A DNA stretch of 64,000 nucleotides from the NCBI GenBank assembly GCA_002729725.1, contig PBYS01000121.1, forward strand, positions 37,772-101,771, given 5' to 3'. The notes beneath the pieces were generated by a model. That model was given only the letters and a program-made list of their open reading frames with translations. It did no database searches and had not been told where the DNA came from. Source of the stretch: Puniceicoccaceae bacterium (lineage in GTDB: Bacteria > Verrucomicrobiota > Verrucomicrobiia > Opitutales > Coraliomargaritaceae). Below, piece by piece: positions 44,890 to 53,419 of the stretch (position 1 is the first letter of the stretch; every line of letters begins with the position of its first letter). Position numbers and translations under genes: made by a program.

Positions 44890-47679
44890 ATGCCCATACA
44901 AGATAATCCGCTCTTCCGCCGTCTCCACCAACACGCTCAAAAGCGGCTGGTATTCGATCCTGGTGTCTCTCGCAGCAAGCAACTGCCCGCTTATAAGCGC
45001 TACATGCAGCTGGAAAATGTCATGCTGGAACGCATGCACCACAAGGGCGAATCGGGACGCAAGGTCTGCCAAGCACGTGCCGCCATGATCGACGTGGTGA
45101 TCGAGAACTTATTCCTCGCCGCACTGGACCTCTATGCCACCGAGCACGGCGCACTGCCCTGTAAAATGGCGATTCTAGCCACTGGTGGCTACGGAAGACG
45201 CGAGCTCAACCCCCATAGCGACATAGATATCATGTTTCTCTATCCCCTCAAAGCGGCGGGGCACGATTATCAGAAATTCCAAGAAGTCGTGACCGAAGAA
45301 GTGCTCTACCCCCTCTGGGACCTCGGGCTCAAAATCGGGCACGCCTCTCGTAACTCGAAAGAAGTCATCGAAGAGTGCCGTAAAGAGGTACAATCAAAAA
45401 ATGCAATTCTGGAATCACGTATTATTTGCGGCTCTGAGCCTCTCTATAATAGTATGCGCGGCCGCTTCGAAGAATTCGTTAAAAAAGAGAACTCTAAAGT
45501 CTATATTCAACAACGCTTGCAAGACGAACTGGAGCGACACGCGAAATCGGGCAATACCATCTATTTGCAAGAGCCAGACATCAAAAACGGAGTCGGCGGT
45601 CTGCGCGATTATCAAAACATCCTTTGGATGGCACATATTAAGTACGGCTTTCGCTCCTTTCGAGATCTCGTAAAAGCCAAGCTACTGCGCGACGACGAGC
45701 GCAAAGCCATGGTGGATTCCTACGACTTCTTACTGCGTGCTCGCACCGAACTACACCTGCAAAATCGCCGCCCCACAGATAAGCTGGACCTAGAACAGCA
45801 GCCCAATATTGCAGAAAAATTAGACTATCCTCAAAAAAACATTTTTGAGCGCGTTGAGTCCTTTATGAAGGACTACTACACAGCAGCCCGCACCATTTAC
45901 CAGACCAGCGAGATGCTAAAGGAACGCATGGCCTTAGAGGCGGCGACAGGCGAAAAGACACGCATCAGCTTCCGCGAAGCTCTGCGCGCGCACCAGCACC
46001 TCCCCATCAAGAAAGTCGAAGGCTTTCAACTGCACGAAAAAGTGCTGTCAGTCGACAGCCCCAATGTCTTTAAAGATGATCCCGTACGCCTGATTCGGAT
46101 CTTTCGCTTAGCACAGCAATTTGGTGCGCGCCTGGACCCAGACCTACGCTATCTCATCACGCGATCAATCCCACTGATCGATCATAATATCATCAACAGC
46201 AAATCAGCGGCAAAAAGCTTCTGCTCTATTCTACGTAGCCCGGGCGAAGTCTACCCCATCCTCATGCAAATGCATGAAATGGGTGTGCTGGGACGTTACT
46301 TGCCTGAATTCGGCGAGCTCACCTGTATGGTACAGCACGAATACTACCACCGCTACACCGCCGATGCACACGTACTACGCACGATCCGCCACCTCGATCG
46401 TGTATTTAGCAAGCACAACGATGAATACAGTCGCTACGAAAAAGAATTACGAAAAAATGACGACCCACTGCTACTTTACCTAATCCTACTGCTACACGAC
46501 ATCGGAAAAGCCGAAGGCGTTAAAGATCATGATGTTAATGGCGTAAGAATCGCGCAGCCCATCTTAAACCGTTTTGACATCGGTCAAGATCAACAGGAAC
46601 AAATTCTATTTATTATCCGCAGCCACCTAGAAATGGCACGATTCTGGCAACGGTTTGACCTAGACGATCCCAAAACAGCGGCCTCCTTTGCTGAATTCAT
46701 CGAAGACCCGCAAAAACTCAGATTTCTATACGTACATACCTACTGCGACGCCCGCGGAACTGCCCCCACCTTGTGGAACAGTTACAAGGATGCCATGCAC
46801 CGCACACTTTACGTTAGAACACTTGAGCAGTTTGAGGACGACGCAATTATTGAACAAAAGCGGAAGAACCAAATTAACATGCTACACCAACAACTACTCC
46901 AGAAGAAACTTGAAGGCATTTCAGAGGAAGAAATTGAAGCCCACTTCAACTTACTACCGGAGCGCTACTTTATCAACACGCACCAAGACGATATCGAACT
47001 GCACTTACGCATGGTTCACCGCCTGCTAGACCAGATTCAGTCTGCAGAATCCATGGCCTCGCTCGCTCCGATCATCGATTGGCACGATGATATCGACCTG
47101 AGTATGTCGGTAATCGACGTCGTCACCTGGGACCGCGCGGGCCTCTTTTACAAGCTCGCGGGGGCACTGACACTCGCGGGGGTTAACATCGTCAGCACCA
47201 AGGCAATCACCCGTAAAGACCATATCACCATCGACACTTTTTATGTAATGGATCCCGACGGAGGCGTTGTTTCCAATAAAAAGGCCCGTGAAGTATTTGA
47301 ACGCCACCTCCACGAAGCTCTGATCGAAGAAAAAGAGCTGATGCCAGAAATCAACGAGCTGGAAAGCAAGATATTAGCCAAAACCAAGACCAAAGATATG
47401 CTCCCCGCTCCCTTCCCACCGAGCGTGGACGTCTATCATGAGCTCTCGCTTAAGCAGACAATTATTGAGGTGCAAGCCAGTGACCGGATCGGCCTACTCT
47501 ATCAACTCTCTCGCTTGATCACGAAGAAGGGCTTCGACATCGGTTTCGCACGCATTGCCACCGAACGTGGCGTCGCGATGGATACATTCTATATCAAAAA
47601 CGACCAGAGCGAAAAAGACAGCTACACAACCTCACTACTAGAACTGCGCGAAGAGCTCGACAAAATAGTCAAAGAATAG
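44890..47679 (+). CDS. glnD: Bifunctional [protein-PII] uridylyltransferase/uridylyl-removing enzyme
   Basis: GlnD senses glutamine and (de)uridylylates PII proteins. The 929-residue protein has the nucleotidyltransferase motif ATGGYGRRELNPHSDIDIMF (residues about 97-116), an HD hydrolase domain with YYHRYTADAHVLRTIRHLD and LLLHDIGKAEGVKDHD (around 540), and two C-terminal ACT domains (starting DVVTWDRAGLFYKLAGALTL near 738 and VQASDRIGLLYQLSRLITKK near 860) that bind glutamine. ATG 44890 fits the start of the open frame. A histidine kinase gene follows after 13 bases. No glnB or glnA is in the window. Confidence 0.94.
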   Translation: MPIQDNPLFRRLHQHAQKRLVFDPGVSRSKQLPAYKRYMQLENVMLERMHHKGESGRKVCQARAAMIDVVIENLFLAALDLYATEHGALPCKMAILATGGYGRRELNPHSDIDIMFLYPLKAAGHDYQKFQEVVTEEVLYPLWDLGLKIGHASRNSKEVIEECRKEVQSKNAILESRIICGSEPLYNSMRGRFEEFVKKENSKVYIQQRLQDELERHAKSGNTIYLQEPDIKNGVGGLRDYQNILWMAHIKYGFRSFRDLVKAKLLRDDERKAMVDSYDFLLRARTELHLQNRRPTDKLDLEQQPNIAEKLDYPQKNIFERVESFMKDYYTAARTIYQTSEMLKERMALEAATGEKTRISFREALRAHQHLPIKKVEGFQLHEKVLSVDSPNVFKDDPVRLIRIFRLAQQFGARLDPDLRYLITRSIPLIDHNIINSKSAAKSFCSILRSPGEVYPILMQMHEMGVLGRYLPEFGELTCMVQHEYYHRYTADAHVLRTIRHLDRVFSKHNDEYSRYEKELRKNDDPLLLYLILLLHDIGKAEGVKDHDVNGVRIAQPILNRFDIGQDQQEQILFIIRSHLEMARFWQRFDLDDPKTAASFAEFIEDPQKLRFLYVHTYCDARGTAPTLWNSYKDAMHRTLYVRTLEQFEDDAIIEQKRKNQINMLHQQLLQKKLEGISEEEIEAHFNLLPERYFINTHQDDIELHLRMVHRLLDQIQSAESMASLAPIIDWHDDIDLSMSVIDVVTWDRAGLFYKLAGALTLAGVNIVSTKAITRKDHITIDTFYVMDPDGGVVSNKKAREVFERHLHEALIEEKELMPEINELESKILAKTKTKDMLPAPFPPSVDVYHELSLKQTIIEVQASDRIGLLYQLSRLITKKGFDIGFARIATERGVAMDTFYIKNDQSEKDSYTTSLLELREELDKIVKE

Positions 47680-47692
47680 AATCGTCTCCTAC

Positions 47693-49384
47693 ATGGACGA
47701 GCCAGCAAACGAGCAAACCGCGATCGATTCACTCTATCGCATCAGTAGTTTAGTATCCGATACAGAAGAACCTAAGGTTGCGCTGCGTCTGATTCTAGAC
47801 GAAATCGTTAAAGTGCTACAGCCTAGTAGCGCGTCTATCTCTTTAATCAATCCAGACACCAAATGCCTGGAACTCGAAGCGTCTTACGGACTTCCAGAAG
47901 ACTGGAGCAACATGGAGTTGGCCCTCGGCCAAGGGATCACCGGCTGGACTGCACTCCATGGCCGTGCACTCATCGTAGGCGATGTACGAGAAGAACCTCG
48001 TTACATATCCGTGCGCTCCAGCGTGCGCTCTGAGATGGCCGTCCCCATGGAAGACCAAGGCATGGTGATTGGCGTCGTCAATGTCGACAGCGAGCAAATG
48101 CACGCCTTCGGCGACTCTGCACTTAAGATTCTCACCTTGCTGACCAACGAAGCCACACGCGTGGTGTCACGGTTGTGGATGATTAAACAACTCCGCACCA
48201 AGGCCAACCAGCTGGAATCTTTGGTCGACATGAGCCAACAACTAGTCGGCGAGCTCGACAGCGACGAGCTCATGGAAGCACTCACGCGCCAAACGCGCCA
48301 ACTGATGGACTGCCACAGTAGCGCCCTATTTTTGCTCAACCATGACAATGACGAGTTACACCTACACAGCTTCATCAACGCTTCAGGCGCAGTCGCTGAA
48401 GAACTCGTGCTCCCTCTGGAGGATAGTGCACTCGGGGCGACCATACACCGCCGCAAACAAATTGAAGTACACGACCTTGCATTCACCGAGGAAAATGACT
48501 TCTTGCGCACAATTCAGCGTGAGGGGCTCATTTCGATGCTCGCCTCTCCCATCATCTTTGGCGATGAGGTGATCGGAGTCATTATTGCCTATACGGACCA
48601 TCCACACCGTTTCAATAACGACGAGAAAAATGCCTTCACGACCCTCGCAGGCGTGGGCGCAATCGCAATCCAAAATGCACGTCACTACTCCCGCATCTTT
48701 GCCAGCGAAGAATCCATGCGGCGCAATGAGAAATTGACTACACTTGGCATGCTGGCCGCAGAGATCGCACATGAGATCCGGAATCCCTTAACCGTAATCA
48801 AACTGCTCTTCGACTCTCTCGATTTACAATTCATTAAAGAGGATCCTCGTCGCACCGACCTGCAAGTCATCGGCGAAAAGCTCAACCAACTGGAAGAAAT
48901 CGTCGAGCGTGTGCTCAGCTTTGGCCGCACACGCGAAGGCATGCACACACGCCAAGATCTCAGCGGTCTAATCAACGACACCCTCAAGCTGGTCCGCCTC
49001 AAGTTGCATCAACAAAAGATCTATCTACAATTTAACCCACCCGCGAAGAAAATACTAGTTGCGGTCAACAAGGGCCAAATTTTGCAGGTCCTACTCAATC
49101 TAGTTCTCAATGCCACCCAAGCGATGCCCGACGGCGGACTCATTCAAATCGAAGCCTCTGCCGACGAATTCAATGCGCATTTAACAATCGCCGATAATGG
49201 CGGCGGCATTCCGGAAGCCATTCAAGCTGACATCTTCGAATCTTTTCTGACCGACCGCCCCGATGGCACGGGTCTCGGTCTCTCTATCAGCAAACGTATC
49301 CTCCGCGACCACCGCGGTAATATCGAGCTAGCCCAATCCTCCCCAGCAGGCACCACCTTTCGCCTACAATTACCCTTAGCCTAG
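47693..49384 (+). CDS. GAF-domain sensor histidine kinase, coupled to glnD
   Basis: This 563-residue cytosolic kinase carries two GAF domains (residues about 20-165, SISLINPDTKCLELEASYGL, and about 185-340, SALFLLNHDNDELHLHSFIN), a HisKA-like domain with the phospho-histidine in LAAEIAHEIRNPLTVIKLLF (around residue 357), and HATPase_c with LNLVLNATQAMPDGGLIQIE, IADNGGGIPEAIQADIF and GTGLGLSISKRIL. The AxEIAHEIRNPL box and N-box resemble the NtrB/AtoS class. It starts 13 bases after glnD, so a role in nitrogen signalling is plausible but is inferred only from position. No response regulator is adjacent. Confidence 0.87.
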   Translation: MDEPANEQTAIDSLYRISSLVSDTEEPKVALRLILDEIVKVLQPSSASISLINPDTKCLELEASYGLPEDWSNMELALGQGITGWTALHGRALIVGDVREEPRYISVRSSVRSEMAVPMEDQGMVIGVVNVDSEQMHAFGDSALKILTLLTNEATRVVSRLWMIKQLRTKANQLESLVDMSQQLVGELDSDELMEALTRQTRQLMDCHSSALFLLNHDNDELHLHSFINASGAVAEELVLPLEDSALGATIHRRKQIEVHDLAFTEENDFLRTIQREGLISMLASPIIFGDEVIGVIIAYTDHPHRFNNDEKNAFTTLAGVGAIAIQNARHYSRIFASEESMRRNEKLTTLGMLAAEIAHEIRNPLTVIKLLFDSLDLQFIKEDPRRTDLQVIGEKLNQLEEIVERVLSFGRTREGMHTRQDLSGLINDTLKLVRLKLHQQKIYLQFNPPAKKILVAVNKGQILQVLLNLVLNATQAMPDGGLIQIEASADEFNAHLTIADNGGGIPEAIQADIFESFLTDRPDGTGLGLSISKRILRDHRGNIELAQSSPAGTTFRLQLPLA

Positions 49385-49430
49385 AGCACTCTGCGTTTAG
49401 TCACCTGCCAAGTCTGTAACCGCGCCCGCC

Positions 49431-50885
49431 TCAACTGCGCCGCGGCTTCAGGCTGAAGAAGCGGATTTTACGCAGACCAAACCAAGTCATACGCAGCAAG
49501 ATCCATCCGTGCCTAAAGCGAGAAATATTGGTGTCACCATAAGTACGATCCCGATAACGCACCAGCACATCACGAATTCGTAGGTCCAGCATCGAGCTGC
49601 CGAAGAGCAGATTAAAATCACCAAAAGGATCAAAATCTCCTAAAACTTCGATCCGTTTAAGCAATCGCTCATAATCAGAGCGCAGCATCATTTTGGTGCC
49701 ACACAAGCTATCTTTGATCGGCTGGCCCAACACAAAGCTCAGCGAAGCCGCAAAAAATTTATTACCAAGCAAATTGAGAAAGCGCATCGCCTGCGACTCC
49801 ATCGGATATACCAAACGGCAACCATTCGCAAACTCACAGGTTCCAGACGCAATCGCTTCGTAGAATTTCGGCAAATCTTCAGGCGGAGCCGTCAAATCCC
49901 CGTCTTGAATCACCAATACGTCGCCCTGCGCCACCGCAAAGCCGGCAAACACAGCATCCCACTTCCCCTTGCCGGGCTGTTGTAAAAACTGCACACGATG
50001 GGGCCCGTCATAAGCGGCCACTTCGCGCTGAATCACCTCCCAAGTGTCATCCACACTATTACCTTCAACAAATATCACTTCGGTCTGCTTTCCCAACACT
50101 GGGATGCGATCTAGAGCGGCACGAATATTACCCGACTCATTGCGCGCCGGCACCACCACCGAGCAACTAATCTCACCATCAATTAATGGAGGGGTCGCGG
50201 GTCGAGCCACTACTGTAGTCGACATGCCAAAATGCCGAAAAAAGGGCAAGCGAACCACAAAACTATTAAAAAAAGGCGCTAGCAGCGGAATTCGAAAAGG
50301 TACCATGTGTTCCGTCGCCCCTCCCACAACTTCCAAGCCATTGAGTTCAAGTATATTTTGGATATCCGTCGAACTCAGCCAGTTACTTTGAGGCTGCGGA
50401 CTCGTCAAACGCAGACCACGCGCCAATTTCATAAGAGGTAACCAAACATGGTTGAGCGATACTATATGAATGCGCGTGCGCGCATGGCACAAGCGACGCA
50501 AATTAGCGATACAGGCATGCACATCAGAAAGATAACCAATTAAATAATCTAAAATGATGACATCGAATTGCTCCTCGAGCTCAGTAGTTTCCAAATCACC
50601 GACTATGAATTCAACCTGAGTTGCATGCGTCCTCGACTTTGCAGCCTCGATCATCTTAGAACTCAAATCAATTCCCAGCCCGCGTGAAGGTCGTAGTGAC
50701 TCCAACAACTCACCATCCCCGCAGCCGAACTCAAGCACTCTCTGACCTGGTTCGATATGAAATTTATAGTAAGCTTGTAATTGCGCGCGAAAGCCCACTT
50801 GACGCCTGCGATAAGCCCCACCGTTTTCAGCGACCCAGTCGAAATGTTCTTTGAAATTATTTTTTAACATATTGTATTCACCCAT
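49431..50885 (-). CDS. Fused SAM-dependent methyltransferase and family 2 glycosyltransferase
   Basis: This is a two-domain protein of 484 residues. The N-terminal half is a class I methyltransferase with the SAM motif VLEFGCGDGELLESL (around residue 49) and FDVIILDYLIGYLSD. The C-terminal half, from about residue 235, is a GT-A family 2 glycosyltransferase with CSVVVPARNESGNIRAALDR, FVEGNSVDDTWEVIQ, the metal-binding VIQDGDLTAPPEDLPKFY, and KDSLCGTKMMLRSDYERLL. No membrane helices are obvious, though the C-terminus is hydrophobic and basic. It ends a run of glycosylation genes, 12 bases after a second methyltransferase. ATG 50870 is an alternative start. A role in surface glycan or pilin glycan assembly is inferred. 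Confidence 0.85.
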   Translation of the reverse strand: MGEYNMLKNNFKEHFDWVAENGGAYRRRQVGFRAQLQAYYKFHIEPGQRVLEFGCGDGELLESLRPSRGLGIDLSSKMIEAAKSRTHATQVEFIVGDLETTELEEQFDVIILDYLIGYLSDVHACIANLRRLCHARTRIHIVSLNHVWLPLMKLARGLRLTSPQPQSNWLSSTDIQNILELNGLEVVGGATEHMVPFRIPLLAPFFNSFVVRLPFFRHFGMSTTVVARPATPPLIDGEISCSVVVPARNESGNIRAALDRIPVLGKQTEVIFVEGNSVDDTWEVIQREVAAYDGPHRVQFLQQPGKGKWDAVFAGFAVAQGDVLVIQDGDLTAPPEDLPKFYEAIASGTCEFANGCRLVYPMESQAMRFLNLLGNKFFAASLSFVLGQPIKDSLCGTKMMLRSDYERLLKRIEVLGDFDPFGDFNLLFGSSMLDLRIRDVLVRYRDRTYGDTNISRFRHGWILLRMTWFGLRKIRFFSLKPRRS

Positions 50886-50897
50886 TTTCGACCGCGC

Positions 50898-51656
50898 TCA
50901 ACTCGACCGCTTCTCAAGCACGACTAAGATTCTCAAGCCCACACGGCGCAACACAAACTGGGGCAACAAGGATTCAAATAAAAGAAATGCTTTCAAACAG
51001 CCCGTAGGTAAAAACTGCGGTTTGGAGTATCCACCTGAAAGTGGATAAGCGAATACATCCCTATATTGAACTAGTTTTAAACTTAGATCATACTGTTCCA
51101 AAGCGCGAATAAATTCCCCAGAGTGACGTTTGATCATCCCTTCAGCCATCGCCATATTCGCGAATTCACCATCACGCCCATTAGCTTCAAAAACAAAAGG
51201 TGGCTGCACTCTCCTAATTCTAATTGGTTCGTGATGAAAGCACTTGTAAAATAAATTCCCCCCGAAAGTAGCCGCGGGTTCGATCAATACAATACGCCCT
51301 CCTGTAGCTAACTGCTTCGATGCACTTTCGAAAAAACGCATAGGCTCACGCAGGTGATGAAGCAAATCTATTGCAAAAATAGACGACCACTTTGGTTGCT
51401 CAGCAGGCCGTTCAATATCGTAAGCAGACATGGCGCGATCCACATACTCTGTCTTAACGATATCCGTCGTCACTACTTTAGGCAAAAACTCCCGGCTGAC
51501 GCCGATTCCCGACCCCAGTTCAAGCACAGCATCTCCCACGCAGTGAGTATTCACTTCGCGATACAACGCAGCATACATCTCGCGTAAACCTGCTGAACGT
51601 TTCCAAGCGGCGGCGCTTCGATTTAGTAAGGATAAGTCGTAAGTCAGGCCTTTCAT
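50898..51656 (-). CDS. Class I SAM-dependent methyltransferase
   Basis: This 252-residue methyltransferase has the SAM-binding AVLELGSGIGVSREFLPKVV (around residue 41), the acidic second strand TTDIVKTEYVDRAMSAYDI, FAIDLLHHLREPMRFFESAS and GRIVLIEPAATFGGNLFYK. The substrate is unknown; the neighbours point to a glycan or lipid-linked sugar. It starts 6 bases after the stop of the upstream GT-C-like gene. Base composition of this gene and its upstream neighbours is visibly more AT-rich than the rest of the window. Confidence 0.8.
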   Translation of the reverse strand: MKGLTYDLSLLNRSAAAWKRSAGLREMYAALYREVNTHCVGDAVLELGSGIGVSREFLPKVVTTDIVKTEYVDRAMSAYDIERPAEQPKWSSIFAIDLLHHLREPMRFFESASKQLATGGRIVLIEPAATFGGNLFYKCFHHEPIRIRRVQPPFVFEANGRDGEFANMAMAEGMIKRHSGEFIRALEQYDLSLKLVQYRDVFAYPLSGGYSKPQFLPTGCLKAFLLFESLLPQFVLRRVGLRILVVLEKRSS

Positions 51657-51662
51657 CTATGC

Positions 51663-53408
51663 TTAATCAACGATGCGATAAAATCTAGTCAATTCCAATG
51701 GTCTGAAGCTTCGCTCAGCTAGCAATTCTACATCCAATCGCTCCAGCAGCTGCATTGTCTCTCGTTGAGTAGGCTGATAATCGCCTCCTGAGAATCGACA
51801 TCTAACAACCAGATAAACAGACGAAAATTTCTTAAAATCAAACACACTTGTATCATTCTGCAGCACCTCGAGCGCCTGCCCTGGGGTGATTGCCGGCTGC
51901 TCATAAAGCGTCCACTTTTGAGAATAGAAATCCACAATTAAATTCCGATCAGTCGCCATCCCTGAATAAGTAGCGAACAACCAATTCTTTTCCCGCACGA
52001 TAAAACTACGAGTAGAAAAAACTTCACGGGCATTTGCCGGAAAAGTAAACGTAACAATGAAACCGATCGTCAAACAGCAAACGAAACGAGCCACACCAGG
52101 CCTTTCCCGAGTAACTAGACGGATTGCAGAAATGATAGCCGCAACAAGAAGAATGTGAAACGGAAGCGCATAACGAGCCACAAAAGGACGGTCAAGCTGA
52201 CTGGCATGAAACGCTAGAATAACAACGAAATGAATGATCAGAAAACTCCCAAAGGCCAACAAGACTATACACTCAGGCTGTTGCCACGCTTTGCTTCGAA
52301 TCCACCTACCAGCCATCACAACTAAGCTAATAATAGCCCCTCCTCCCAATATACTAATCAATAAGGAATTCGCGATCGCAGGATCATGCGCAAAGAAAAA
52401 GTACAAAGCATGCGGAGCATTGCCAATCGCATTGCTAATTGAAAATGGCTGCGTCGCCCCCTTCGCAAGTTCCCACGATGACTCTGTCACGCTATAAATC
52501 TTGTTCTGAAGGAAGACTAAAGCAAACAAAGGAAGCGCCCAAAGCACAGACCAAGTAAAATCAACCGTCCGCTGGCGATACCATCCAAATGCAACAACGA
52601 AAGCAACAGGAGCCAGAAATAGTATAGACTCATAGCGCGCGCAAGCGAGCAGCGCACAGGAAAGCCACAAACAACTTTGCCCCCACCGACTGGGACTGCG
52701 CAGATATAAGACGGCAACTAAAATTAATAGCTGTATTCCCAATAAATTGACTAGCTCCATGCCAGCGCCGGTGGCGTTCTGAGCCAGTAATGGCAGGCTC
52801 GCCCATAGCAAAACCGCAAGCCAGCCTCCGACAATACGAAACAAGAAGTAACCGAAACAATAAATTGCAGCCAAAAAAAGCAGCAAGCAAATCACATTTA
52901 GCACGAAAGCATTTGGAGCACTAAAACCAAACAGGTCATGCATGCAGGCAACCAGGAACGGATACAACCAAGGGCGCTTATCGACGGCAGAGTGAAGACT
53001 CTGCACTCGACTGCCATCATGTACCACCAGGGTACTATAAGCTACCTCTCGGGTCTCATGCATGTGCTTCGCAGTTGCTGAGATTACGTATTCATCCCCA
53101 ACGATCTTATAATCAAAATGAGCATGGCTCAAAATGACATAGGCCCCAACTCCGATCGCTGCAATAAAATGAACGGTGTCTCTCAATCGCACGCCGCGAG
53201 GTGATAGTAACGCTTCTCGAAGCACTTGAACCACGGAATACAACCACAACACAAAAGTAATAGCGAGCACTCCATAGCCGCACAAACGCACTAGCAGCGA
53301 GGCATCTCCTGCCGGCACACATAAGATACCGACACATAAACCAAGCCCTAGCACAGCCGCCAATATCCATTGATACACGACTTTTCGATGACAGGAAATA
53401 TTCATCAT
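51663..53408 (-). CDS. GT-C-like integral membrane glycosyltransferase, second of a tandem pair
   Basis: This polytopic membrane protein (581 residues from ATG 53408) has about ten hydrophobic helices and a C-terminal soluble domain of about 110 residues. The first extramembrane loop carries the acidic GT-C motif in KIVGDEYVISATAKHMHE (about residue 107), and the loop SAVDKRPWLYPFLVACMHDL is shared with the preceding gene. Such proteins (ArnT/PMT-like, family 39) move sugars from polyprenyl phosphate carriers to lipids or proteins on the outer face of the inner membrane. The assignment is by topology and motif only. The GTG at 53420 overlaps the upstream stop; ATG 53408 is preferred. Confidence 0.72.
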   Translation of the reverse strand: MMNISCHRKVVYQWILAAVLGLGLCVGILCVPAGDASLLVRLCGYGVLAITFVLWLYSVVQVLREALLSPRGVRLRDTVHFIAAIGVGAYVILSHAHFDYKIVGDEYVISATAKHMHETREVAYSTLVVHDGSRVQSLHSAVDKRPWLYPFLVACMHDLFGFSAPNAFVLNVICLLLFLAAIYCFGYFLFRIVGGWLAVLLWASLPLLAQNATGAGMELVNLLGIQLLILVAVLYLRSPSRWGQSCLWLSCALLACARYESILFLAPVAFVVAFGWYRQRTVDFTWSVLWALPLFALVFLQNKIYSVTESSWELAKGATQPFSISNAIGNAPHALYFFFAHDPAIANSLLISILGGGAIISLVVMAGRWIRSKAWQQPECIVLLAFGSFLIIHFVVILAFHASQLDRPFVARYALPFHILLVAAIISAIRLVTRERPGVARFVCCLTIGFIVTFTFPANAREVFSTRSFIVREKNWLFATYSGMATDRNLIVDFYSQKWTLYEQPAITPGQALEVLQNDTSVFDFKKFSSVYLVVRCRFSGGDYQPTQRETMQLLERLDVELLAERSFRPLELTRFYRIVD

Positions 53409-53419
53409 TTTATACACCA

